DNA from: CAZEAN01 sp964510225
GTDB taxonomy: Bacteria > Planctomycetota > Planctomycetia > Isosphaerales > Isosphaeraceae
DNA: 64,000 nt
Direction: 5' to 3'
Assembly (NCBI GenBank): GCA_964510225.1
Contig: CAZEAN010000012.1
Location: 7,855-71,854 of the forward strand
The position numbers and the translations under genes are program-made. Positions 7,945 to 16,917 of the stretch are shown piece by piece. The notes under the pieces are model-generated. The model made no database searches. It was given only the letters and a program-made list of their open reading frames with translations, and was not told the origin of the DNA. Within the stretch, counting starts at the first letter, position 1. Every line of letters begins with the position of its first letter.

Positions 7945-10900
7945 TCATTCCGATTCTGGGAGCAAACGTATCCTCTCCCAGAAGCCTTGATTCGACTGTC
8001 GACGGTCACGACGATCACGGACTTCGTCAACAAGTGGGATTCCCCTTTGATAATCTTCAAGAGTAAAGGGGTATCCTTTCATGGAACCGAACGGAAGCGG
8101 CTCGACTGTCCGGCCATATATCGTGTTGAGATTGGCGTCCTTATCCCATCCTCGATTGTGAATAATAAAGTCACGCGTCCAACCATCCCGAACACCCTTC
8201 GGAGGCGCGGCAAAGCTGAGGGCGATTTCGTCACCAGCACCCATTACGACGAGTCTGTCGTCAGCCGACTCGATCAAGTCTCTGACATCACCGAATCGAG
8301 TGAATCTACCACGGATCGGTGGCCACTCGACGGTCGGATCAAGTCTCTGGTAGTCAAAATCCTCGGGACCATAAGAACCATCGTTTTGAGGGGTCCTGGT
8401 GGAGAAGCCTCGACTTCGGAGATCAGCACTGATCAACTCCAGTGTTCTCATCTCGAGCGGTAAGGGCTCCTCGTCCAGCGTCAGGACCGCCTGATCCCAG
8501 CGGAAGTCCATGTTTGTGACGATCCGAAATCGAGAATCGTCCGGCTTCAGAACGCCGGTGAGATCAACGGCGATTGTCTTCGTTTTGCCTCCCGGAAAAC
8601 CGGTGTACGGGATCGTCTCAACCCAGCCGCCGTCACGACCCGGAACCTGGATCGAAGGTGGACGTGGCGCAGGAAGGTTGCGATCTTGAGAGATCGCCAC
8701 GTTCAAGGAGGTATCGGTCGGATAGACCCACCCTGTAAGGTAAAGCATCACCGGGGCATCAGCAGGGATTAGCCCAAAATCGAGTTCTAGGAAGTGTTCT
8801 TCAAAGAGACCTTGAGAGAGTCTCCGAGTGTTGGGTGGCATGTATCGCTCATCCCGTTCCGAGACGAGCGCTAGGACATCAGCACCGGTGGCATCGAACG
8901 CTGCTTGAGGTCGAATCGGGTCACGGACGGTCAGGATTCTAAACTCGGCTATCGAGGGCGGCCCTACTTTCTCATTGGTCTCAATCTCGAACTCGGAGGG
9001 ATGGTCAACGGCGATTAATTCCACCTGATCGAAGTACGCCACCTCCCACAGTTCCTCCGTGATCCGGAGATCATAACGCCCGTCCTTCGGCTGAAGTAGT
9101 TGAGCGGGAATCTTGAGGAACTCCCAAGGTCGTGATGGAGCGTACTCGGTTTCCGACTGTTGGAGTCCGAGTGGAGCTGCCCAAAGGAGGTCGGTCACAA
9201 AGCTAAACTGAGTTCCATCCCAACTAAAAAGGTAAGGGCATGAACCAATCAACTGCTCTTCCTCGGTGATAATCTGATTAGGCGTCGGGCTGATGACGTT
9301 CCGAGGGATCCCATTGGGCCAGATGACGCGGATAACGTCGACTTCCTTGAGGTTTCCAAGGCCGAAGTGAGTCGATTGACTATCGACAAATCGTGGGAGA
9401 TAGATTGATCCCGCGCGGAGTTCGAGGACGGCACCGCGTCCGAAGGCGTTGATACGTTTGGTGGCGTCGGAAACACTTGCTGCTGCCAGGAGTCGGATAT
9501 CAATCCAGTTGCCCTCATTACCTCCCTCGTTGGACAAAACGTGGAGCCCTTCGGCGTCCAGGACGATCAAATCCTGGTCGCCGTCTTGATCCACATCGAG
9601 GACTGCAAGATCGATGACCTCCCGGTTCGCCAGGCTGCTGTCGATCAAGTTGACGGCAGCGAAGCTTGCTTGGTCTGTACCTTGCCAACCTTCAATCCCG
9701 TTAGTCCCAAAGCTCAACACGTCGAGGTCGCCGTCATTGTTCCAGTCCAGGACTTTCAATCCGCTCGACGCTTGACCTCCAGGATTGGAACCCTCGCGAA
9801 ACTGGATAACCCCTTCAGCAGGGCGGGTCGTCGGCAGGACTTGAAGCCCGGTTGCTCCTGTTGCAACAAGGTCCCACGAACCATTCGCGTCGGTATCGAC
9901 AGCCGCCGCGCTTGCATTTGACTCTGAGAGCCTTCCCGAAACATCTGGTTCAAACCTGCGCCAACCAAACTCTCCGTAGCGCAGGTTCTCTAAGTATCCC
10001 GCAGTTTCGGGCCCTACCATCATCAGATCAATGTCGAGGTCACGATCCCAATCGATGGGGATGATCTCGTTGATCACTCCACGGACGTCGTTCAGTTGGG
10101 ACCGGTTGTCGATCGACTCAAAGCGGAGACCTCCAGCGTTCGAGAATAGCCGGATCCCATTATCGGTTGCGAAAACGAGGTCGATGTCGCCGTCACCATC
10201 GAGGTCGGCCGTGGCCGCACGATTCACGGCAGTAACGTCCGAGAGCCCACTGAGGGAGCTTGCGATCGGAGTCAGGGAGATTTGCGTCTCGGTCTGGTCT
10301 TCCGTTGGATTCACCACGATGACTTGCGCTCCGGAGTCCCCGTAAACGAGGATGTCGAGGGTGGCATCAAAGTCTTTGGAATCAAGACCAGCCCCGAGTG
10401 TCCCCAGGAGCATCCCTGTAGCACCTTCGATGACAGCGCTTTGATCGAGGACCGACCAGCCATCGTCGGAATTCCGGTAAATGGTCACCGTTCCATCATC
10501 GAGCGTGACCAGTTCAAATCTTCGAGACCGTAGTTCAGCCTCGGTTGGAGCAGGAGTTGTCGTGAGGAGGTCAAAATCACCGACCTCGATCGCTCGGAGT
10601 CCAGCGCCATCAAGATCAACGAGTCCCCGACGTAACAATACCGATTCCACAAAGCTGATCGTTCCGGCATCGTCGGGGATCGTTGGCTCCGTCGGGAGAT
10701 CAGCACGCTCGAATTCATCGTTGAAGTCGACGACAACCCAAGCCAAGGGATTCTCTGAGATCCGGAGTCGATCTGAGGCGGAGATCTCCTCTGGTCGAAG
10801 GAGGTTGCCGATCAGCCGAGCCCTTGCCAGGACCGTGGTCCAATCACCCTGATCGAGCGCGGTTTCCATTTCATCAAAACTTACTGCAAGATCAATGTTG

Positions 10901-11592
10901 TTACGTCGCTTGATTTGTTCGATCACTCCAGCGGCCGCGATCCGAGCATTGGCAATCGTCTCGCGGATTGCGGGATCCTCGGCCTCGGCCTGAGCCGGAA
11001 GCCAGAAGACGAGGAGGTAGAGATTCCGAGGGGTCAATTCAGCAGCCCGTCGCAGGGCTGCGACGGATTCGATCCGTCCGGGTTCGTCAAACGTCCGGAG
11101 CGCGGCCTGGGAAAGTTCGAACCAAGCACTCGCGTTGTCGGGATCAAGTTCAGTAGCACGACGGAGGGCTGAAAGCTGCCGTTCCACATTGCCCTCGCGA
11201 TCGGCGAGCCGGGCTTCCAGCAGCCAAGTGATCGCGTCCTCAGGAGCAACAGCCTTCAGCGATTCAAGTGCGGAATAGCCGTCCTCGATCAATTCCGGCT
11301 GCTTTTCCAAGGCCTGGAGCCTGCCGATCACTCGGTTCCGGTGCCCAAAGAGATCATCTGGCAATACGTCGATCATCTCTTCAAACAATTGATCGGCTTC
11401 GTCGAGACGATCGTTATTCTCCAGATGACCAAGGCTCGTGTTTTTCTTCTGGAGGAGTTCCAAGCGAACAGCAACTGGGATCGTTGGTTCGCTCTCGTCA
11501 ACGCCACCATTTCTTCTAAGCTGCCAGACCCTAACCCCAACGGCGACCGCAATCAAAACCAAGACAATGGTGACGCCTGCTGCTTTCTTCAT
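7945..11592 (-). CDS. Exported TPR / FG-GAP / ASPIC-UnbV protein
   Basis: A very large secreted or membrane-anchored protein of 1215 residues. The chosen ATG gives a clean N-terminal helix (KKAAGVTIVLVLIAVAVGV); an upstream TTG at 11625 would add 11 residues. Residues of about 35-230 carry TPR-like helices (ALRRATELDPDNASAWFELS). The region of about 370-740 holds FG-GAP/VCBS units with Ca-binding-like DLDGDGDIDL and DWNNDGDLDV loops. An ASPIC/UnbV domain follows (LRAGSIYLPRF, HFGLGNLKEVDVIRVIWPNG), then a C-terminal beta-rich part beginning CPYLFSWDG. Such proteins are usually extracytoplasmic and of unknown function. It sits between fabD (224 bp upstream) and the HD gene, an odd place within a fatty-acid cluster. 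No sorting signal was recognised. Confidence 0.88.
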   Translation of the reverse strand: MKKAAGVTIVLVLIAVAVGVRVWQLRRNGGVDESEPTIPVAVRLELLQKKNTSLGHLENNDRLDEADQLFEEMIDVLPDDLFGHRNRVIGRLQALEKQPELIEDGYSALESLKAVAPEDAITWLLEARLADREGNVERQLSALRRATELDPDNASAWFELSQAALRTFDEPGRIESVAALRRAAELTPRNLYLLVFWLPAQAEAEDPAIRETIANARIAAAGVIEQIKRRNNIDLAVSFDEMETALDQGDWTTVLARARLIGNLLRPEEISASDRLRISENPLAWVVVDFNDEFERADLPTEPTIPDDAGTISFVESVLLRRGLVDLDGAGLRAIEVGDFDLLTTTPAPTEAELRSRRFELVTLDDGTVTIYRNSDDGWSVLDQSAVIEGATGMLLGTLGAGLDSKDFDATLDILVYGDSGAQVIVVNPTEDQTETQISLTPIASSLSGLSDVTAVNRAATADLDGDGDIDLVFATDNGIRLFSNAGGLRFESIDNRSQLNDVRGVINEIIPIDWDRDLDIDLMMVGPETAGYLENLRYGEFGWRRFEPDVSGRLSESNASAAAVDTDANGSWDLVATGATGLQVLPTTRPAEGVIQFREGSNPGGQASSGLKVLDWNNDGDLDVLSFGTNGIEGWQGTDQASFAAVNLIDSSLANREVIDLAVLDVDQDGDQDLIVLDAEGLHVLSNEGGNEGNWIDIRLLAAASVSDATKRINAFGRGAVLELRAGSIYLPRFVDSQSTHFGLGNLKEVDVIRVIWPNGIPRNVISPTPNQIITEEEQLIGSCPYLFSWDGTQFSFVTDLLWAAPLGLQQSETEYAPSRPWEFLKIPAQLLQPKDGRYDLRITEELWEVAYFDQVELIAVDHPSEFEIETNEKVGPPSIAEFRILTVRDPIRPQAAFDATGADVLALVSERDERYMPPNTRRLSQGLFEEHFLELDFGLIPADAPVMLYLTGWVYPTDTSLNVAISQDRNLPAPRPPSIQVPGRDGGWVETIPYTGFPGGKTKTIAVDLTGVLKPDDSRFRIVTNMDFRWDQAVLTLDEEPLPLEMRTLELISADLRSRGFSTRTPQNDGSYGPEDFDYQRLDPTVEWPPIRGRFTRFGDVRDLIESADDRLVVMGAGDEIALSFAAPPKGVRDGWTRDFIIHNRGWDKDANLNTIYGRTVEPLPFGSMKGYPFTLEDYQRGIPLVDEVRDRRDRRQSNQGFWERIRLLPESE

Positions 11593-11816
11593 CGTTAGGA
11601 AGCCTCGAACGTGGTGACCGTTCAATTCATGATCATCGGACGATTGGCAACCGACCCACGGACGCAGGTCTTTACGGACCCGCTGCCCATCTCGGTTCGT
11701 TCAAAAGGAGAGTCGGGCATCTCGCTCAATACTGCCTCCTAGTCTTAAGCCTAGTGAGACCGATCAAGAACGGTTACCGTCCGCGATCGCGGTGATGTGA
11801 TAATACTCAGAATCTC

Positions 11817-12740
11817 TCAGCGTGCTGGGATTGAAGTGCAAGGAGTCTTCCGATTGATCCGCTTGAGGAGGCTTGTCAGGACGCGCCCCGGTCCGATCTC
11901 GTAAAACGTGTCGAAACCATCGTCAATCATCCGACGGATCGACTCCTCCCAACGAACCCCCTTGGTCACTTGGATCGCGAGGGTTTGCCGGATCGATTCG
12001 GAATCGTTGCTCTGAGGGGCAGCGGTCACGTTCGAGTAGACTGGGATCTGAGTTGGCTTCAGATCTGACTCTCTAAGCGCCTCAGCGAGAGAATTGACTG
12101 CCGGTTCCATCAATTCTGTGTGGAAGGCGCCCGCGACGGCGAGCGGCACAACCTTCATGGCACCGAGTTCGGTCGCAAATGGTGGAACCTCTTCCAACGC
12201 TTTCTGATCACCGGAGATGGCAATATTGCCTGGACACAGCATGTTCGCCTTCCAGAGTCGTCCCGCTCCGGACTGGCGAACTCGCTCGATCAGCTCATCT
12301 ACTTTTTCCTCGTCCAGACCGAGGACGCTAGTCATCCCACTTGGTGCCGCGTCGGAGGCCGCTTGCATCGCTTCACCGCGTCGCCGGACGATCCGGAGTC
12401 CGGCCTCAAAGTCGAGGGAGCCAGCAAACGTCAGCGCTGTATATTCACCAAGGCTCAGCCCCGCGGCTCCGGATGCTGAGTTAACGACGTCGGGTTCTCT
12501 AGACTTAAGATCTTCGAGCGCGGCGAGGCTCGCAACGTAAATTGCGGGTTGGCTGACGTCAGTGGCATTGAGCGCTTCTTCTGGTCCTTCGAAGCAGATC
12601 TTCGAGAGTTCAATTCCCAGAATGGCGTCTGCCTGATCAAAAAGTCTCTTCGCTCCTGGTAGCTCGTTATAGAGTTCCTTCCCCATCCCGACCGTCTGCG
12701 CTCCCTGACCGGGGAACAGGAATCCAATTTTGCTCATCAT
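11817..12740 (-). CDS. fabD: Malonyl-CoA-[acyl-carrier-protein] transacylase
   Basis: Transfers malonyl groups from CoA to ACP to feed fatty-acid elongation. The product is 307 residues, the usual size. The N-terminal LFPGQGAQTVGMGK motif, nucleophile Ser96 in GLSLGEYTAL and catalytic His207 in GAFHTELM are all present. Two adjacent ATG codons exist. AGAGG lies close upstream and fits the second better, a one-residue difference. It is the first gene of the minus-strand fab cluster and diverges from carA across about 210 bp. Confidence 0.97.
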   Translation of the reverse strand: MMSKIGFLFPGQGAQTVGMGKELYNELPGAKRLFDQADAILGIELSKICFEGPEEALNATDVSQPAIYVASLAALEDLKSREPDVVNSASGAAGLSLGEYTALTFAGSLDFEAGLRIVRRRGEAMQAASDAAPSGMTSVLGLDEEKVDELIERVRQSGAGRLWKANMLCPGNIAISGDQKALEEVPPFATELGAMKVVPLAVAGAFHTELMEPAVNSLAEALRESDLKPTQIPVYSNVTAAPQSNDSESIRQTLAIQVTKGVRWEESIRRMIDDGFDTFYEIGPGRVLTSLLKRINRKTPCTSIPAR

Positions 12741-12953
12741 TCCCTCTACCAGTTGTTCACTGGGTCGTGCGATTCCGCTTGTTGATGGTCAACTTTCACT
12801 ATGCATTAAACCAATTCGAGCAATTCCTGACAGACTGAATCGGGGACGCCACTTTCTGAGCAATCGTTCAGTTTGATACGATTGGGAGCAATTCAGAAGT
12901 TGGTCTTCGTGCTCTATCGGCGGAAACAGTACTGCGTGCAGAGGCGTTGAGTG
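12741..12953. promoter_or_regulatory. Divergent fabD-carA intergenic region
   Basis: About 210 bp between two divergently transcribed genes, so it must contain promoters for the fab cluster (minus) and carA (plus). A weak candidate for carA is TTTCTG followed 18 bases later by TACGAT (near 12859-12888). It is not strong enough to place firmly. GAGG occurs just before the carA start. Confidence 0.35.
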
Positions 12954-14114
12954 ATGAAGGTCGGAAAGCTTGCTCTTGAGGATGGAACGGTTTACACCGG
13001 TACCAGCTTTGGAGCGACCGGGGAGTCGGATGGCGAAGTTGTCTTCAACACCAGTATGACTGGATACCAAGAGATTCTGACGGATCCCTCATACTACGGC
13101 CAGATCGTCACGATGACCTACCCTCAGATCGGAAACTATGGGGTCAATCCGGAAGACGAGGAAAGTGAACGCCCCTCGGTCCGAGGATTCGTGGTCCGGG
13201 AACGCTCCAGCGTCAGCAGCAACTTTCGGTCTCGTGAAGCTCTTGGAGACTATCTCGAACGCCACGGGATCTTGGGGTTGGAAGGGATCGATACCCGAGC
13301 ATTGGTCCGTCGGACCCGTCAGCTCGGTGCCCTTAAAGGCGTGATCTCAAATATTGATTTAAACGACTCCTCGTTGGTCCAAAAAGCCAAGCAATCACCG
13401 GGACTTCTGGGACGAGATTTGACGGTCGAGGTCATGCGATCGGAGCCAGAACGCTGGGAGAACGGTTTTGGCCCTGCTGCCGGAATCAGAGCGAATCGCT
13501 CCGATTCAGCGAAGCAGGAGTCAGATCGCCCGCATGTTGTCGCGCTTGATTTCGGGATGAAACGCAATATCCCTCGTTATTTGGTCGAGACCGGCTGCCG
13601 TGTCACCATCGTTCCGGGATCAATGTCTTCCGACGCCATCATGGCCCAATCGCCCGACGGAATCTTTGTCTCCAACGGTCCCGGCGATCCCGAGCCCTTG
13701 ACCTCGGCAGTTGGGACGCTCCGAGAACTCATTCGTGAGGCGGCCGAAGCGAGGCAGATTCCGATCTTTGGTATTTGCCTGGGACATCAATTGGTCGCCC
13801 AAGCGTTCGGTGCGCGGACGTTCAAACTCAAGTTTGGTCACCGGGGTGCGAATCATCCGGTCCGAGACGAAACAACCGGCCGTGTTGAAATTACGACGCA
13901 GAATCACGGATTTGCGGTGGATCACACGAGCCTCCCCAACGACTTAGTGCCAACTCACCTCAATCTCTATGACGGCACGCTTGAAGGAATTCAGCATCGA
14001 TCCCTGCCGATTTTCGCAGTCCAATACCACCCCGAAGCCTCCGCCGGTCCTCACGACAGTGGCTATCTTTTCGATCGCTTTCGTCAGATGATCGCTTCCA
14101 AGACGGTCAACTGA
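12954..14114 (+). CDS. carA: Carbamoyl-phosphate synthase small subunit
   Basis: Glutaminase subunit that supplies ammonia to the large subunit for carbamoyl phosphate (arginine and pyrimidine synthesis). About 386 residues. The N-terminal half has the CarA-specific TGYQEILTDPSYYGQIV region. The C-terminal class I amidotransferase domain has Cys near 275 in FGICLGHQ and His/Glu near 359/361 in VQYHPEAS. A GTG three bases upstream (12951) is an alternative start. The carB gene is not adjacent; the next gene on this strand is purA after about 450 bp. Confidence 0.97.
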   Translation: MKVGKLALEDGTVYTGTSFGATGESDGEVVFNTSMTGYQEILTDPSYYGQIVTMTYPQIGNYGVNPEDEESERPSVRGFVVRERSSVSSNFRSREALGDYLERHGILGLEGIDTRALVRRTRQLGALKGVISNIDLNDSSLVQKAKQSPGLLGRDLTVEVMRSEPERWENGFGPAAGIRANRSDSAKQESDRPHVVALDFGMKRNIPRYLVETGCRVTIVPGSMSSDAIMAQSPDGIFVSNGPGDPEPLTSAVGTLRELIREAAEARQIPIFGICLGHQLVAQAFGARTFKLKFGHRGANHPVRDETTGRVEITTQNHGFAVDHTSLPNDLVPTHLNLYDGTLEGIQHRSLPIFAVQYHPEASAGPHDSGYLFDRFRQMIASKTVN

Positions 14115-14163
14115 AGCGTTCAAGGCGTAATCAAGCGGTTGTTATACGTTACGTACAAAGTTA

Positions 14164-14208
14164 GCGTGGAGCCACCTCTTTTCTTGGTGGCGAGAATACC
14201 AACCACGC
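14164..14208 (+). terminator. Nested hairpin after carA
   Basis: Two nested perfect stems: GCGTGG (14164-14169) with CCACGC (14203-14208), and GCCACC (14171-14176) with GGTGGC (14186-14191) around a T-rich 9-base loop. It starts 50 bases after the carA stop. No T-run follows, so it may be a weak or factor-dependent terminator, an mRNA 3'-end structure, or an element in the purA leader. Confidence 0.4.
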
Positions 14209-14362
14209 AGGAATAACGAGGGATTGTCCCTGACAATCGCAGCGATCATTGAGAAGAGAATCAGTTCCTTGATCGCCCATGGGAAATAAAGACGGAGCAA
14301 CGGCAAAGCGATTGTCTTCAGTGAAATCGTCAAGGGTCAGCACATTAAGACAGCAATGTAAA

Positions 14363-14391
14363 TTACAATCTGATACGCAGCATCATAATAT
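14363..14391 (+). promoter_or_regulatory. Candidate sigma-70-type promoter for purA
   Basis: TTACAA (14363-14368) and TAATAT (14386-14391) are separated by exactly 17 bases in the most AT-rich stretch of the carA-purA gap. Each box matches the consensus at four of six positions. A transcript would start near 14398, leaving a leader of about 170 bases to the preferred purA start. The rest of the gap (14115-14571) shows no supported gene. Confidence 0.35.
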
Positions 14392-14406
14392 CAAGCGAAT
14401 ATAAAC

Positions 14407-14418
14407 CCTTAATTAAGG
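14407..14418. promoter_or_regulatory. Perfect 12-bp palindrome downstream of the candidate purA promoter
   Basis: CCTTAATTAAGG is fully self-complementary and begins 16 bases after the candidate -10 box. That position would suit an operator overlapping or following the transcription start. Function is inferred from position only. Confidence 0.3.
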
Positions 14419-14571
14419 ATGCTTGGAGAAAGATTATGTAACCAAAAGAGTCTAGCGTGATCGCGGTTGAAGTCCCATGCAGATGACTTGACGATGGCGG
14501 CTTCGCGAATTATGGTGTCCTTTGTACCGCAAAGCTTCGTGCTCTGCGGATCAGAACATGGAGCAAGAGAC

Positions 14572-15882
14572 GTGCCATCAAGTTGTGTTGTCGGATTGCA
14601 ATGGGGCGATGAGGCGAAGGGGAAAATCGTAGACGCCCTCTGCGACCGCCATGACGTTGTCGTCCGCTATCAGGGAGGTGCCAACGCGGGTCATACCGTT
14701 GTTGTAAAGGGGACGACGTATCGGCTATCACTACTCCCGTCCGGGATCCTCAGACCAGGAGTCCTCTGCATCCTGGGCAATGGCCTGGTAATCCACCCGC
14801 CTCGATTGATCGAAGAGATCGAGCAGCTTGCAAGCCAGGGGATCGATATCACCGGCCGTTTGTTGATCAGTGATCGCGCCCACTTGATCCTCCCTTATCA
14901 TTTGGTCGAAGAGCGCCTCACCGAAGAATCAGCAACTGAGTCAGACCACCTCGGGACAACCCGAAAAGGGATCGGACCATGTTATCGCGACAAAGTGGGT
15001 CGCGTGCATGCACTCCGAGTCGTCGATCTTGATTACCCCGATCGTTTGCGGGAGCGGCTTCATCACATTGTTGCGTATAAGAATCGGATGCTCCGTGCTC
15101 TTCTGCCCGATTTCGAGGCCCTCGACGCTGATCTGATCGCTGATGACTATCTCCGGATGGCTGAGCGTCTGCGTCCCTATATTGGGGATGCAACATCCCG
15201 CCTCCATGACGCAATGGAGGCGGGGCAACGCCTCCTGTTTGAAGGTGCACAAGGGACGCTTCTTGATATCGATCACGGTAGCTATCCCTATGTGACCTCC
15301 TCGAACAGTAGCGCAGCAGGTGTTTGGTCGGGAACGGCCATCCCCTCGACCCACATTGAACGATGGATTGGGGTCTTGAAGGCGTATACGACTCGGGTCG
15401 GAGGTGGACCGTTTCCGACCGAATTGCTCGATGAAACAGGAGACCGAATCAGAACCGTTGGACGGGAATTCGGGACCGTTACCGGAAGGCCGCGTCGTTG
15501 CGGCTGGTTTGACGTGGTCGCTGCTCGTTATGCAGCACGAGTCTCTGGTGTAACCGAAGTTGCAATCATGCTGCTTGATGTGCTTTCGGGAATTTCACCA
15601 CTGCGAGTAGCAGTCGCTTATGAAGATGAATCGGGGGAACGGATTGAGCGGTTCCCCTCTGATCTCGCTCGACTCGCGTCTTGCCGACCGATTTTCGAAG
15701 AGTTGCCTGGCTGGACCGAAGATCTCACCGGTTCTCGAACCTGGTCTGATTTGCCTCGAGCTGCACAAGACTACGTCAGGTTCCTTTCTAAGCACGTGGG
15801 CGTTCCCGCCAGGATCGCGTCGGTTGGTCCTGATCGCGCACAGACGATTATGATTAGCCCCTCGGAATTGGATGGCCGATGA
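14572..15882 (+). CDS. purA: Adenylosuccinate synthetase
   Basis: GTP-dependent enzyme that converts IMP and aspartate to adenylosuccinate, the first step to AMP. The GTG at 14572 gives 436 residues, the usual length, and has GGAG eight bases upstream. The frame stays open to 14467 but that extension lacks family similarity. Motifs: VVGLQWGDEAKGKIVD (phosphate loop, with Ala where most bacteria have Gly), GGANAGHTV, TTRKGIGPCY, and GRPRRCGWFD. The position after an AT-rich leader with a possible promoter and palindrome suggests its own control. It is followed by uppS. Confidence 0.96.
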   Translation: MPSSCVVGLQWGDEAKGKIVDALCDRHDVVVRYQGGANAGHTVVVKGTTYRLSLLPSGILRPGVLCILGNGLVIHPPRLIEEIEQLASQGIDITGRLLISDRAHLILPYHLVEERLTEESATESDHLGTTRKGIGPCYRDKVGRVHALRVVDLDYPDRLRERLHHIVAYKNRMLRALLPDFEALDADLIADDYLRMAERLRPYIGDATSRLHDAMEAGQRLLFEGAQGTLLDIDHGSYPYVTSSNSSAAGVWSGTAIPSTHIERWIGVLKAYTTRVGGGPFPTELLDETGDRIRTVGREFGTVTGRPRRCGWFDVVAARYAARVSGVTEVAIMLLDVLSGISPLRVAVAYEDESGERIERFPSDLARLASCRPIFEELPGWTEDLTGSRTWSDLPRAAQDYVRFLSKHVGVPARIASVGPDRAQTIMISPSELDGR

Positions 15883-16011
15883 CGCGCGACTGGCGGATTC
15901 CAGGGACGCACCATCAACTTTCCTTGTTTGCCGTTCCGTACGTCGATCAATCTCGATACGAGCCAAGATTTCTCCCTCAGATTTCAACCTAACTCCGAGA
16001 GGGACCCAGGA

Positions 16012-16821
16012 GTGGCCACTTCGATCCGGACTCCCGTAGCGTCGCTTGCGAGCCTCCCTTCCCTTGAGCTTCTCCCCTCGCAGCTCCCTCGGCACATCGC
16101 GATCATTATGGATGGCAACGGAAGGTGGGCCAAACAACGAGGTCTTCCCCGGATTTTTGGACACCGGGAGGGTGTTCAGAGTGTCCGGACGATTGTGGAA
16201 GAATCGTGCAGGATTGGCCTTGAACAACTCACCCTTTACTGTTTTTCGAGCGAGAACTGGAAGCGGCCGCTCAGGGAGACGCAGTATCTCATGCGGCTTC
16301 TCCGCCACTTCCTTGTGAGTGAACGGAAGGAATTAATTGAGCATGATATCAAGATCAAGATGATCGGGAGCCGTTCGGGGATGCCCGATGATGTTCTCTC
16401 TGAATATGACAAGACCGAAGCAATGACGTCGAGCAACACCGGACTGACCCTCTGTCTCGCAGTCAATTATGGTGGACGTGCCGAAATCGCAGAAGCAGCG
16501 CGTAAGGTTGCACGTGATGTTGAAGACGGACTCATCAACCCTGATGGGATCGACGAATCAACGTTCGGGCGTTATCTTTCGACCGCGGACATGCCCGATC
16601 CGGATCTCCTGATCCGTACTGCCGGAGAGTATCGATTGAGTAACTACATGCTCTGGCAGCTCTCGTATGCGGAGTTCTGGGTGACGCCAGTCCACTGGCC
16701 AGATTTTCGGGTCACTGAATTTCACGCTGCCCTCCGTGACTTCGCACGACGCCACCGACGATTCGGTGGGCTCCCGCGAGAATCGGTCACGGCCGTTCCT
16801 AATCCGACGCCTGCCTCTTAG
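16012..16821 (+). CDS. uppS: Undecaprenyl diphosphate synthase (cis-prenyltransferase)
   Basis: Extends farnesyl diphosphate with isopentenyl units to make the C55 carrier for peptidoglycan and polysaccharides. Core motifs: HIAIIMDGNGRWAKQRG (catalytic Asp), GHREGV, TLYCFSSENWKRP, and late RTAGEYRLSNYMLWQLSY with the metal-binding Glu in YAEFW. The GTG at 16012 has AGAGGG upstream and gives 269 residues; a TTG at 15928 would add 28 residues of unlikely sequence. The neighbouring cdsA gene is the common bacterial partner. Confidence 0.95.
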   Translation: MATSIRTPVASLASLPSLELLPSQLPRHIAIIMDGNGRWAKQRGLPRIFGHREGVQSVRTIVEESCRIGLEQLTLYCFSSENWKRPLRETQYLMRLLRHFLVSERKELIEHDIKIKMIGSRSGMPDDVLSEYDKTEAMTSSNTGLTLCLAVNYGGRAEIAEAARKVARDVEDGLINPDGIDESTFGRYLSTADMPDPDLLIRTAGEYRLSNYMLWQLSYAEFWVTPVHWPDFRVTEFHAALRDFARRHRRFGGLPRESVTAVPNPTPAS

Positions 16822-16917
16822 CTTTCGAGTGATCGCGAGGCGACGCGGCGAACCAGGGATGTAATTAAGGCTTCACTCGGAGGACAATACTTCGAGAAGC
16901 CGGAGCTTTCTTAACTG

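Noticed and set aside
9541..9921. Plus-strand frame within the FG-GAP gene
   Set aside because: Antisense to Ca-loop repeats of a well-supported gene; shadow.
14142..14333. Minus-strand 63-codon frame in the carA-purA gap
   Set aside because: It starts with TTG directly after a stop, has no ribosome binding site, and overlaps the hairpin; no homology could be recognised.
15595..16308. Minus-strand 237-codon frame
   Set aside because: It lies antisense across purA and uppS and encodes no recognisable domain.
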